A stretch of DNA of 64,000 nt from Plesiomonas sp051652165. Its GTDB lineage: Bacteria; Pseudomonadota; Gammaproteobacteria; Enterobacterales; CAMTGL01. The translations under genes and the position numbers were made by a program. The stretch's first letter is position 1, and the number at the start of each line of letters is the position of its first letter. A model generated the notes under the pieces. The model did no database searches. It was not told the origin of the DNA and saw nothing but the letters and a program-made list of their open reading frames with translations. The stretch spans positions 310,001-374,000 of the forward strand of contig NZ_JBOFTR010000004.1 of the NCBI RefSeq assembly GCF_051652165.1, in the 5' to 3' direction. Of the stretch, positions 26,601-34,478 are shown in pieces.

Positions 26601-27815
26601 GTGATCCCTGGGAAATCATATGTAGGTTTAGAGTTACCAAATAAAAATCGACAAACTGTTTTTTTGCGTGAAGTGCTTGATTGTGATGCGTTCCGCCAAA
26701 GCACATCACCACTAACAGTGGTATTAGGTAAAGATATTGCCGGTGAGCCTGTTGTGGCTGACTTGGCAAAAATGCCACATCTTTTGGTTGCAGGTACAAC
26801 AGGTTCAGGGAAATCAGTCGGTGTTAATGCCATGATCCTCAGCATCTTGTACAAGGCAACCCCTGATGAAGTTCGTTTCATCATGATTGACCCGAAAATG
26901 CTGGAGCTCTCGGTTTATCAAGGGATCCCGCACCTGCTGACTGAAGTGGTCACCGACATGAAAGATGCCGCGAATGCACTGCGTTGGTGCGTTGGCGAGA
27001 TGGAGCGTCGTTATAAGCTGATGTCACTGCTTGGTGTTCGAAATATCACCGGTTATAACGAGCGCGTGGTGATGGCCGAGCAGATGGGACAGCCGATTCC
27101 TGATCCATTATGGCGACCAGGAGATAGCATGGAACCGATGCCACCAGCACTCACCAAACTGCCTTATATCGTAGTGATGGTTGATGAGTTTGCTGATCTG
27201 ATGATGGTGGCGGGTAAGAAGATTGAAGAGCTGATTGCGCGTCTTGCGCAAAAAGCGCGTGCGGCCGGTATTCATTTGGTTTTGGCAACTCAGCGCCCTT
27301 CAGTGGATGTGATTACTGGCTTGATTAAAGCCAATATTCCAACCCGTATTGCGTTTACAGTATCAAGTAAAATTGACTCACGTACCATTCTTGATCAGGG
27401 CGGTGCAGAGAGTTTACTGGGGATGGGAGATATGCTGTATATGCCACCAAACTCCTCTATTCCTGAACGTGTGCATGGCGCATTTGTGCGCGATCAGGAA
27501 GTGCATGCTGTCGCACAAGACTGGAAAGCACGTGGCCGACCGCAATATATTGATGCTATTTTAGCCGGTGACAGTGCAGAAGGTGGTACAGGTTACGATG
27601 GCATGGATGAAGAGCTCGATCCCCTGTTTGATCAAGCAGTCGCGTTTGTGACTGAAACTCGTCGAGGTTCAATCTCTGGTGTGCAGCGTAAATTCAAAAT
27701 TGGCTATAACCGAGCTGCCCGCATTATTGAGCAGATGGAAAGTCAGGGTATTGTGAGTGCTCAAGGACACAATGGTAACCGTGAAGTTTTAGCACCGCCA
27801 CCAGTGCGAGGTTAA
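23625..27815 (+). CDS. ftsK: DNA translocase FtsK
   Basis: Septal DNA pump that clears the terminus region and activates XerCD at dif. Four N-terminal membrane spans lie in about 20-200, followed by an unusually long low-complexity linker (about 210-930, first acidic Asp/Glu-rich, then Gln/Glu/Arg-rich). The RecA-like motor is at about 950-1310 with Walker A GTTGSGKSV (about 1057-1065) and Walker B VVMVDEFADL, and the DNA-reading gamma winged helix is at the C-terminus (FVTETRRGSISGVQRKFKIGYNRAARI). Start chosen is TTG at 23625, 6 nt after GGAGAG, giving MSQ... as in E. coli; the frame is open from 23604. It is 1396 residues. Confidence 0.95.
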   Translation: MSQVLAEKKARTNKRLSGLHRLMEALLIVGVIFAVYMMLALLSFDPSDSSWSQASWHEAIQNITGAVGAWVADTLFLSIGILAYAVPPIMVIAAWVIFRRRSDDEPFDFLNLSLRLIGVVLLIGASCGLAAISIDDFYYFPSGGVIGAAISNYSVPWFSRIGATLILLCIWASAVTLFTGLSWLTLAENIGAAILSPVAFFSGGGTRRREMLAKKAAEKAARYADDTDYVDQQGYDHDEDDDGDINDEDHDEKSQEQDDRTTSKVKNSKKQPQKNKKSRRDLEMHDPLLEENADEEDEIDSDDVLLQSPRRVKKNELTETPVDSESVTKKSDEGDKDTVMPSLHAHRMDDDITISADSHANSVIDAVKQRLSEQELAINPAETAVFVAGAAAIASDTVTASTKAADIDNEFEPQINLDGLDALMAMDPSPNQADMHTVNKSEAFNQQYINPGLDDGITPFGSAFSDDSPVISNLVTGGAIASAMSNASIPAVVTATTTASIAADLVSSSPLSFSAHTEEGNIKTATESNHLHDISTHSFSAQRNDDSDTAYTPKPQVKPNVPEMPRPNPVKIPTRRTLASLGIKLPSERIAEQRQREIEQQKQEREQHKQIEDSLKRENPLIPGVDVPTFFTQPQESDPAHGYSFTARDEAGAQHTDQAPSIVVSTDEKTTENKADNLDRQFTSPSTLQRPVARTSERLHNDTRASVRHTQTADRVDDVDDEATLNVRLQAEFEAHENARLQRAVDAVRKPLQVSTSVSSASLGRTEPTFTFEPVADKEPEPLFTFEPVPELVTKLELQQAQHSAGSERSEPTMSTSWASEHRITQESQEKALQALATLNLDQAIEQKIDVQDQQNQQDEEEALHYQAQAAEIARMRKRAEQENLAFLHPFLMQQEEAMPKPTTPLPTLELLAKPTNTEQPVSDQELEATARLVEERLNDYRIKADVAEISPGPVITRFELDLAPGVKAARISNLSRDLARALSTSAVRVVEVIPGKSYVGLELPNKNRQTVFLREVLDCDAFRQSTSPLTVVLGKDIAGEPVVADLAKMPHLLVAGTTGSGKSVGVNAMILSILYKATPDEVRFIMIDPKMLELSVYQGIPHLLTEVVTDMKDAANALRWCVGEMERRYKLMSLLGVRNITGYNERVVMAEQMGQPIPDPLWRPGDSMEPMPPALTKLPYIVVMVDEFADLMMVAGKKIEELIARLAQKARAAGIHLVLATQRPSVDVITGLIKANIPTRIAFTVSSKIDSRTILDQGGAESLLGMGDMLYMPPNSSIPERVHGAFVRDQEVHAVAQDWKARGRPQYIDAILAGDSAEGGTGYDGMDEELDPLFDQAVAFVTETRRGSISGVQRKFKIGYNRAARIIEQMESQGIVSAQGHNGNREVLAPPPVRG

Positions 27816-27860
27816 ATCAGTAAACGGGTAGCCACTGAATTAGAAATTAAAATAATAAAA

Positions 27861-27922
27861 TCTGCATTCTGAACCAGATGTGCACAACATATTTAATGTG
27901 CATATAACGATCAGAATGCAGA
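27861..27922. repeat. 12-bp inverted repeat between ftsK and lolA
   Basis: TCTGCATTCTGA (27861-27872) and TCAGAATGCAGA (27911-27922) are perfect reverse complements 38 nt apart. Nested inside is a 6-bp pair TGCACA/TGTGCA (27881-27886 and 27897-27902). Together they can form a long interrupted hairpin. No T run follows, so it is not a standard terminator. Confidence 0.6.
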
Positions 27923-27989
27923 GGTGTTACCTGCAAAATAATGTGCAAAATCGCAAGTTATATGATTGAGCGTAAAGGTGAGAATCACA

Positions 27990-28646
27990 ATGAAAGCACA
28001 AACAAACAGGAAAACCGCAAGCATAAAAACAGTGATAGCCGCAGGTGTGATGGTCTGTGGTTTGGCACTGAGTCTTATATCATCAAGTGCTTGGGCTGAT
28101 GCACGTAGTGATCTACAAACCCGGTTAAGCAAAGTGAACAGCTTTAGTGCTTCGTTTACGCAAATGGTTAAGGCTGCTAATGGTACAACGTTGCAAAAAG
28201 GGAATGGTGTTCTTTCAGTATCTCGCCCCAATTTGTTTCGTTGGGAAAGCAAAACGCCAGATGAAACACTACTCGTAACAGATGGCAAAACCGTGTGGTT
28301 TTTTAACCCTTTTGTTGAGCAAGTAACTATCAGCAATTTAAAAGATGTTACAGGTAATACCCCTTTTGTTTTGCTAACCCGTAATAACCCGTCTGACTGG
28401 GCACAGTATAACGTCAGTCAAAAAGGGGATCTATTTACCCTAAAGCCTATTAAAAATAGTGGTAATATTAAACAGTTTCAGTTAAATGTGACCTCTGTGG
28501 GCATTATTAATGGTTTTTCAGTGGTTGAACAAGATGGCCAAACCAGTAAAACCACATTATCAAATCTCTCAACCACATCAGTAAATAAAGCGACCTATAC
28601 ATTTAATGTACCTAAAGGTGTAGAAATTGACGATCAGCGTCAGTAA
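27990..28646 (+). CDS. lolA: Outer-membrane lipoprotein carrier protein LolA
   Basis: Periplasmic chaperone that ferries lipoproteins from LolCDE to LolB. Signal peptide with a long hydrophobic core ends SSSAWA at residue 36. The mature protein (DARSDLQTRLSKVNSFSASFTQ...LSVSRPNLFRWESKTPDETLLVTDGKTVWFFNPFVEQV) matches LolA through its beta-barrel half-shell. Start is the ATG at 27990 with AAGGTGAG 8 nt upstream; a TTG at 27966 is in frame but not favoured. 218 residues. rarA follows after 9 nt. Confidence 0.93.
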   Translation: MKAQTNRKTASIKTVIAAGVMVCGLALSLISSSAWADARSDLQTRLSKVNSFSASFTQMVKAANGTTLQKGNGVLSVSRPNLFRWESKTPDETLLVTDGKTVWFFNPFVEQVTISNLKDVTGNTPFVLLTRNNPSDWAQYNVSQKGDLFTLKPIKNSGNIKQFQLNVTSVGIINGFSVVEQDGQTSKTTLSNLSTTSVNKATYTFNVPKGVEIDDQRQ

Positions 28647-28655
28647 GGCCATTCG

Positions 28656-29996
28656 GTGAGTAATTTATCGTTAGATTTTGCTGCTGACTTTCAACCGCTG
28701 GCTGCAAGAATGCGCCCAACAACCTTGGCACAGTATATCGGGCAATCCCACCTTTTAGCACAGGGAAAACCGCTGCGTAGAGCAATTGAAGCAGGTCATC
28801 TACACTCGATGATCTTGTGGGGCCCACCAGGCACAGGCAAAACAACACTGGCCGAAGTGATAGCCCGTTATGCCGATGCTGATGTTGAACGCATCTCTGC
28901 GGTAACATCAGGCATCAAAGAGATCCGTGAAGCGATTGAGCGGGCACACAGTAACCGTGATCGCGCTCGTCGCACTATTTTGTTTGTCGATGAAGTGCAT
29001 CGCTTCAATAAAAGTCAGCAAGATGCGTTCCTGCCACACATTGAAGATGGCACGATTACCTTTATTGGTGCGACAACCGAAAATCCCTCTTTTGAGCTTA
29101 ATAACGCGCTGTTATCACGTGCACGGACTTATCTGCTCAAATCCCTAACGGAAGAGGAGATTGGAACAGTGCTTGATCAGGCGATGCACGATAGCGCACG
29201 TGGTTTAGGCACTCAGCCATTGCAACTGCTGCCTCAGACTCGCGAACAGCTGATGCGGCTGGTCAATGGTGATGCACGTATGGCGCTGAACTGTCTTGAG
29301 CTGATGGTAGATATGGCTGTAGAGAATGCCAATGGCCAGAAGGTACTATCCCCGCAATTGTTAACGGATGTGGTCGGAGAGCGTAGTGCGCGTTTTGACA
29401 ATAAAGGTGATCGTTACTACGACCTTATCTCAGCACTGCATAAATCAATTCGAGGCTCATCACCAGATGGTGCGCTGTATTGGTATGCAAGAATACTGAC
29501 CGCCGGCAGTGATCCGTTGTATGTTGCGCGCAGATTATTGGCTATTGCCTCTGAAGATGTAGGAAATGCGGACCCAAGAGGTATGCAAATTGCGTTGGCC
29601 GCATGGGATTGCTTCACCCGTGTTGGTCCTGCAGAAGGTGAAAGAGCAATAGCACAAGCAGTTGTTTATTTGGCATGTGCACCTAAAAGTAATGCCGTGT
29701 ATACCGCTTTTAATGCTGCACTGGCTGATGCCAAGAATCATCCCGATTACGATGTGCCCGATCATCTGCGTAATGCACCAACAACTATGATGAAGCAGAT
29801 GGGATTAGGTGCAGAGTACCGTTACGCGCATAATGAACCGCATGCTTATGCTGCAGGTGAAAGCTACTTACCCCAAGAGATACAACAAACGCGTTACTAT
29901 TATCCTACTGAGCGGGGTTTAGAGGGCAAAATTGCTGAAAAACTACGCTGGTTAGTACAACAAGATCAAAATAGCCCAATAAAACGCTATCCGTAA
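28656..29996 (+). CDS. rarA: Replication-associated recombination ATPase RarA
   Basis: AAA+ protein (MgsA/RarA) that acts at stalled forks with SSB. It is 446 residues. Walker A is GPPGTGKTT (about 52-60), Walker B FVDEVHRFN, followed by the tetramerisation domain (DRYYDLISALHKSIRGSSPDGALYWYARIL). Start is GTG at 28656 with AAGG 7 nt upstream. It is the third gene of the ftsK-lolA-rarA-serS order shared with E. coli. Confidence 0.95.
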   Translation: MSNLSLDFAADFQPLAARMRPTTLAQYIGQSHLLAQGKPLRRAIEAGHLHSMILWGPPGTGKTTLAEVIARYADADVERISAVTSGIKEIREAIERAHSNRDRARRTILFVDEVHRFNKSQQDAFLPHIEDGTITFIGATTENPSFELNNALLSRARTYLLKSLTEEEIGTVLDQAMHDSARGLGTQPLQLLPQTREQLMRLVNGDARMALNCLELMVDMAVENANGQKVLSPQLLTDVVGERSARFDNKGDRYYDLISALHKSIRGSSPDGALYWYARILTAGSDPLYVARRLLAIASEDVGNADPRGMQIALAAWDCFTRVGPAEGERAIAQAVVYLACAPKSNAVYTAFNAALADAKNHPDYDVPDHLRNAPTTMMKQMGLGAEYRYAHNEPHAYAAGESYLPQEIQQTRYYYPTERGLEGKIAEKLRWLVQQDQNSPIKRYP

Positions 29997-30300
29997 TATA
30001 TTGCTTTACGTTAAGGTATTATATTTCCTGTATAAAATAGATGTGTACGGTATCTCGTTTAATTTTAAACCCACTGACAATAGTATTGATAAAATCGTAT
30101 TGCGTGCAATTTACTGTATCTGTTTGATTAACAATTAAAAGAAATGCAGAGCAGTGATAACAAATGGCGAAATATATTACCTTCACTGCCATTTACAATA
30201 GACCCTATGCTCTAAAACAGCGAAAATAAGATAGGTGAGTACTCTGTTGCACAGATAGCTCAGATTAAATTCTTTAAATAACGATAAAAGCAGGATAAAA
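29997..30300. other. Non-coding region before serS
   Basis: 304 nt, AT-rich, no credible reading frame. It should hold the serS promoter; CTGTATAAAATAG near 30028 is a possible minus-10 region. No terminator hairpin or T-box-like structure was recognised. Confidence 0.4.
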
Positions 30301-31587
30301 ATGCTCGATCCTAATTTGCTACGAAACGATCTTGACGTGGTGGCAGAGAAGCTGGCACGTCGTGGCTTTAAAATTGATGTTGAAACGCTAAGGGCGCTAG
30401 AAGAGAAACGTAAAGTATTGCAGGTGAAAACGGAAAATCTGCAAGCTGAACGTAACGCACGTTCAAAAGCGATTGGCGCAGCAAAAGCACGCGGTGAAGA
30501 TATTCAGCCATTGCTAGATGAAGTTGCTTCTATGGGAAGTGAGCTCGATGCAGCAAAAGTTGAGCTGGATCAGTTACAAGATGCATGGCGTGATATTGTG
30601 CTGAGTATTCCGAATATTCCGGCAGATGATGTGCCAAGTGGTCGTGATGAAGCTGATAACTGTGAAGTTCGCCGTTGGGGTACACCTCGCAGTTATGATT
30701 TCACTGTACGTGATCACGTAGATCTAGGTGAGATGGCCGGTGGTATGGACTTTGCTGCCGCTGTAAAACTGACCGGTGCGCGCTTTGTGGTATTAAAAGG
30801 CCAGATTGCAAAACTGCACCGTGCGCTTGCCCAGTTTATGTTGGATTTACACACGACAGAACACGGTTACTTGGAAACATATGTTCCGTATCTGGTAAAC
30901 CATGAAACGCTGTACGGTACTGGCCAGTTGCCTAAGTTTGGTAAAGACCTATTCCATACAATGCCGCTGGAAGAGGGTGATCCGACTTATGCTCTGATCC
31001 CAACAGCAGAAGTACCAGTAACGAATTTGGTTCGTGGTGATATTCTTGAAGAAGAGTCATTGCCACTGAAAATGACCGCACATACACCATGCTTTCGTTC
31101 TGAAGCGGGTTCATATGGCCGTGATACCCGTGGTCTGATCCGCATGCACCAGTTTGATAAAGTTGAAATGGTGCAAATTGTTCGCCCAGAAGACTCGATG
31201 CAGGCACTTGAAGAGTTAACTGGTCATGCAGAAAAAGTGCTGCAATTGTTGGGTTTGCCATACCGTACTATGCTGCTATGTACTGGTGATATGGGTTTTG
31301 GCTCACACAAAACCTATGATTTAGAAGTGTGGTTGCCAGCGCAAAATACTTACCGCGAGATCTCTTCATGTTCTAATATGGGGGCTTTCCAAGCTCGCCG
31401 TATGCAAGCTCGCTGCCGCTCTAAGAGTGATAAAAAGCCACGCTTGGTGCACACCTTAAACGGTTCTGGTTTGGCGGTAGGGCGTACATTAGTCGCGGTT
31501 CTTGAGAACTATCAGCAAGCAGATGGCCGAATTGAGATCCCTGAAGTATTACGCAGCTATATGGGCGGTTTGACACATATCGGCTAA
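30301..31587 (+). CDS. serS: Seryl-tRNA synthetase
   Basis: Class II aminoacyl-tRNA synthetase charging tRNA-Ser and tRNA-Sec. Residues 1-110 form the long antiparallel coiled-coil tRNA-binding arm; the catalytic part carries motif 2 (FRSEAGSYGRDTRGLIRMHQFDKVE) and motif 3 (NGSGLAVGRTLVAVLENYQ). It is 428 residues, the normal length, with AGGA 8 nt before the ATG. It ends at a strong terminator. Confidence 0.97.
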   Translation: MLDPNLLRNDLDVVAEKLARRGFKIDVETLRALEEKRKVLQVKTENLQAERNARSKAIGAAKARGEDIQPLLDEVASMGSELDAAKVELDQLQDAWRDIVLSIPNIPADDVPSGRDEADNCEVRRWGTPRSYDFTVRDHVDLGEMAGGMDFAAAVKLTGARFVVLKGQIAKLHRALAQFMLDLHTTEHGYLETYVPYLVNHETLYGTGQLPKFGKDLFHTMPLEEGDPTYALIPTAEVPVTNLVRGDILEEESLPLKMTAHTPCFRSEAGSYGRDTRGLIRMHQFDKVEMVQIVRPEDSMQALEELTGHAEKVLQLLGLPYRTMLLCTGDMGFGSHKTYDLEVWLPAQNTYREISSCSNMGAFQARRMQARCRSKSDKKPRLVHTLNGSGLAVGRTLVAVLENYQQADGRIEIPEVLRSYMGGLTHIG

Positions 31588-31628
31588 AAATGAATTAGCC
31601 GATTAAGTATTTCTTTTGGGTATATATT

Positions 31629-31657
31629 AAAAACCTCTGTATATCAGAGGTTTTTTT
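31629..31657 (+). terminator. Terminator of serS
   Basis: Stem AAACCTCTG/CAGAGGTTT with a TATAT loop, followed by a run of seven T, 43 nt after the serS stop. Confidence 0.88.
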
Positions 31658-31737
31658 ATGCTTGTTATCTATAAGATAAAAAAGTTGTCTTAGTTGCTCA
31701 GAAATACTTGCATCTAACACCGATACTCCTTATCTTA

Positions 31738-31757
31738 TACTGTATAAACGTACAGTA
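31738..31757. promoter_or_regulatory. LexA (SOS) box of the UmuD-like gene
   Basis: TACTGTATAAACGTACAGTA differs from the consensus TACTGTATATATATACAGTA at only a few central bases and keeps the CTG-N10-CAG frame (31740-31755). It ends 15 nt before the start codon of the downstream gene, where bound LexA would block transcription. Confidence 0.88.
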
Positions 31758-31771
31758 TAGATGAGGCTATC

Positions 31772-32209
31772 ATGGAACTGAACATTTCGCTCCCCAATGA
31801 TCTGTTCACCTACCGCCCTGTGGCATTTTTTAATGATACAGCGTTAGGTTCACCGACTTCTTCTCACCCTTTTTCCGGACGTGAGCGTCTTGATCTGAAT
31901 CTGCATTGTATTAAGCGACCAGATGATACTTTTTTTATGCGAATTACTGGATCAGGAATGACAAATACGGGTATTCGTTCAGGTGATATTCTGGTCGTTG
32001 ATCGTATATTACTGCCAAAACTGGGCGATTTAGTGGTGATTATGCAGCAAGGGGAGATGGTCGTGTACGAAATGCAACAGAGTCGTGATAGCTGTAGTGA
32101 TGAAGCCTGTTTGTTGTCATTAAATCCAGATCACCCAAATCTTGATACCCATGCAACACTACATATTGTTGGTATTGTAACAAGTATCATTCACCATATT
32201 CGCCAATAA
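31772..32209 (+). CDS. UmuD-like protein lacking the Ser-Lys dyad
   Basis: S24/UmuD fold, 145 residues, aligned by eye with E. coli UmuD over its whole length (e.g. FMRITGSGM-T..GIRSGDILVVDR against FVKASGDSM-I..GISDGDLLIVDS). UmuD cleaves itself with Ser60 and Lys97 after damage; here those positions are Gly62 and Tyr99. The cleavage site, Cys-Gly in UmuD, corresponds to Leu25-Gly26. All three losses point to a protein that cannot self-cleave. No umuC follows; the next gene (nth) is on the other strand. Expression should be damage-induced through the LexA box directly upstream. A non-cleavable partner or inhibitor of a polymerase V elsewhere is one possibility; a decayed remnant is another, although the frame is intact. 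Confidence 0.8.
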   Translation: MELNISLPNDLFTYRPVAFFNDTALGSPTSSHPFSGRERLDLNLHCIKRPDDTFFMRITGSGMTNTGIRSGDILVVDRILLPKLGDLVVIMQQGEMVVYEMQQSRDSCSDEACLLSLNPDHPNLDTHATLHIVGIVTSIIHHIRQ

Positions 32210-32246
32210 AATGTGAATACCTGAAGCGATGTTATAGGGTTGTGGG

Positions 32247-32275
32247 TAAAAAAAGTGACGCACTAATGCGTCACT
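32247..32275 (-). terminator. Terminator of the rsx-nth operon
   Basis: 9-bp stem AGTGACGCA/TGCGTCACT with loop CTAA. On the minus strand it runs into a T7 tract. It lies about 170 nt past the nth stop and may also stop the convergent umuD-like transcript. Confidence 0.8.
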
Positions 32276-32445
32276 GAATAAATAATCAATTTATCTCTAA
32301 GCGTTAGCATGAAGAAATAAGTGCAAATGCGCAACACACGAGGTTAATCTACCACAAAATCAATTTGTGATAAGACAATATTATCTGATTTTACATCTTG
32401 TAGTGTTATCTATTTGTGCGGCGAATAGGATGTCTTTGTGATTTT

Positions 32446-33078
32446 TTATTCGGTTTTTTCGGTATATTCACACAAATCTTCAATGATACATGAGCCACAA
32501 CGTGGTTTTCGTGCAATACAGGTATAGCGCCCGTGCAAAATAAGCCAATGATGCACATCGAGTTTAAACTCAGCAGGCACAACACTAAGAAGTTTCTTTT
32601 CAACGTCATTGACGTTTTTTCCCAGAGCGAAGCCTGTACGGTTGGATACACGGAAGATATGTGTATCTACAGCAATTGTTGGCCATCCAAATGCTGTATT
32701 GAGAACTACATTGGCTGTTTTTCTTCCTACACCAGGTAATGCTTCCAGTGCTTCGCGGTTCTCAGGTACAAGGCTATTATGCTGATCAAGTAAAATTCGA
32801 CAGGTTTTGATAACATTTTCTGCTTTAGTATTATATAAACCAATAGTTTTTATATGATTTTTTAAGCCATCAACACCCAAATCAAAAATAGCCTGTGGAG
32901 TATTAGCAACAGGGTAGAGTTTGTCTGTTGCTTTATTGACACTGACATCAGTGGCTTGCGCTGACAACATTACCGCAATTAATAGCTCAAATGGCGAAGT
33001 AAAGTTAAGTTCGGTGGTTGGTTTTGGGTTTTGTACTCGTAATCGCTGTAGAATTTCGACTCGTTTTTTCTGATTCAT
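32446..33078 (-). CDS. nth: Endonuclease III
   Basis: DNA glycosylase/AP lyase removing oxidised pyrimidines. 210 residues, very like E. coli Nth. The helix-hairpin-helix LPGVGRKTANVVLNTAFG carries the catalytic Lys, the catalytic Asp is in VDTHIFRV, and the 4Fe-4S loop is C-x6-C-x2-C-x5-C (CIARKPRCGSCIIEDLC). The ATG at 33078 gives the usual MNQKKR start; an open extension to 33114 is not favoured. It is the last gene of the rsxABCDGE-nth order. Confidence 0.96.
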   Translation of the reverse strand: MNQKKRVEILQRLRVQNPKPTTELNFTSPFELLIAVMLSAQATDVSVNKATDKLYPVANTPQAIFDLGVDGLKNHIKTIGLYNTKAENVIKTCRILLDQHNSLVPENREALEALPGVGRKTANVVLNTAFGWPTIAVDTHIFRVSNRTGFALGKNVNDVEKKLLSVVPAEFKLDVHHWLILHGRYTCIARKPRCGSCIIEDLCEYTEKTE

Positions 33079-33104
33079 ATATGGCTTCTCTTGCACAGTA
33101 GTGA

Positions 33105-33803
33105 TTAATGGCAACTGTTTGTTTTTTTCAACTCACCATGTTCAAAAGAGGTTGTGGAATAACCACGTACTTTAATTTTTTGATCAATTACGTATTTTCC
33201 CGCTAACATAAAACCAAGCCCAATAAATGCACCAGGAGGTAAAATTGCGAGCAAAAAGCTATTGTTTAGATGCAAAATATCAATACGCAATACGGTAGCC
33301 CATGAGCCAAGTAAAAGATCTGCACCGTCAAAGAGTGTGCCTTTACCTATAATTTCGCGTAATGCCCCTAAAATAAACAAAGCCAATGTTGCACCTAAAC
33401 CTGTAGCTAATCCATCAAGTGCTGAGTGAGCAACAGAGTTTTTAGCGGCAAAAGCCTCTGCTCGACCAATAACAATACAGTTTGTAACGATAAGTGGAAT
33501 GAAAATTCCCAATGATTGATACAAACCAAAGGCATAAGCATTCATCAGTAACTGCACAACGGTGACTACTGAGGCAATGATCATCACATAAATAGGTATT
33601 CTGATTTCACTAGGAATCCAGTGGCGAATCGCTGAAACAGTAATATTGGTACAAATAAGCACTAGCAGGGTAGCCAAACCCAAACCCAGTGCATTCGTTG
33701 CTGTTGAGGTCACTGCAAGTAAAGGGCACAACCCTAATAATTGTACAAGTGCAGAGTTATTTTTCCACAACCCTTGCAACAAAATTTCTTGTGGGTTACT
33801 CAC
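33105..33803 (-). CDS. rsxE: Rsx/Rnf complex subunit RsxE
   Basis: Integral membrane subunit of the ion-pumping Rnf-type complex, which in E. coli reduces SoxR. 232 residues with about six membrane helices. LGLCPLLAVTSTATNALGLGLATLLVL and NCIVIGRAEAFAAKN are the conserved blocks shared with its paralogue RsxA, including the Cys in each that binds the intramembrane iron-sulphur centre. 26 nt separate it from nth. Confidence 0.94.
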   Translation of the reverse strand: MSNPQEILLQGLWKNNSALVQLLGLCPLLAVTSTATNALGLGLATLLVLICTNITVSAIRHWIPSEIRIPIYVMIIASVVTVVQLLMNAYAFGLYQSLGIFIPLIVTNCIVIGRAEAFAAKNSVAHSALDGLATGLGATLALFILGALREIIGKGTLFDGADLLLGSWATVLRIDILHLNNSFLLAILPPGAFIGLGFMLAGKYVIDQKIKVRGYSTTSFEHGELKKTNSCH

Positions 33804-33838
33804 TTGTTCACTCCATTAACCACTAAATTAGTGTGTAT

Positions 33839-34468
33839 TTACTGACCGCAATCTGGTGTTTGGTTAAATAGTGCTGCACCGTATTGGCGAGTATAAATTA
33901 GCGTGTTTTTAACACTGCCAACCACCGCCCGTGGGGTAATAGTTGCACCGGTAAATTGATCGAACATACCACCATCTTTACGTACAGCCCAGCGAGAATC
34001 AGTATCACTTTTGAGTACTTTATCTTTAAAACTTAAAATCCAGTCAGAGATGCGTAGCTCTATTTTATCACCCAACCCCGGTGTTTCATGGTGCTCTAAT
34101 ACTCGAACACCAAGCGATTTTCCGCTCAGTGTAGCCCCGACAATCAGTTTAATTGCACCGGAATAGCCATTAGGGGCGGTGCTCTCTATCGCCATAGCAA
34201 CGGGCTGCCCATTTTTCCGTGCTAAATAAGCCTTATGAGGAGCGGTGGTACCGAGCAGAGTAGGGTTGGTGACTAACACACACTCTTTTAACGGATCATT
34301 ATCATATAGCTCTGGTGGTAATACCTGATTAATCAGGTTGGCTTGCTGTAATTTAGCTTGTGCTGCAATTTTATCATTAGTTAAAGAGTGTACAACGACA
34401 ATCATTCCTGTAGTAACCAGAGCAAAAATAGCGAGAGTCATACCATGACGACGCATTGTGTTTAACAT
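33839..34468 (-). CDS. rsxG: Rsx/Rnf complex flavoprotein subunit RsxG
   Basis: Periplasm-facing subunit with one N-terminal membrane helix (GMTLAIFALVTTGMIVVVHSL) and an FMN-binding domain. The covalent FMN attachment site is the Thr in FTGATITPRAV near residue 180. The sequence GLGDKIE and the paired TPG are typical. It is 209 residues. 35 nt separate it from rsxE. Confidence 0.94.
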   Translation of the reverse strand: MLNTMRRHGMTLAIFALVTTGMIVVVHSLTNDKIAAQAKLQQANLINQVLPPELYDNDPLKECVLVTNPTLLGTTAPHKAYLARKNGQPVAMAIESTAPNGYSGAIKLIVGATLSGKSLGVRVLEHHETPGLGDKIELRISDWILSFKDKVLKSDTDSRWAVRKDGGMFDQFTGATITPRAVVGSVKNTLIYTRQYGAALFNQTPDCGQ

Positions 34469-34478
34469 AGTAAAATCC

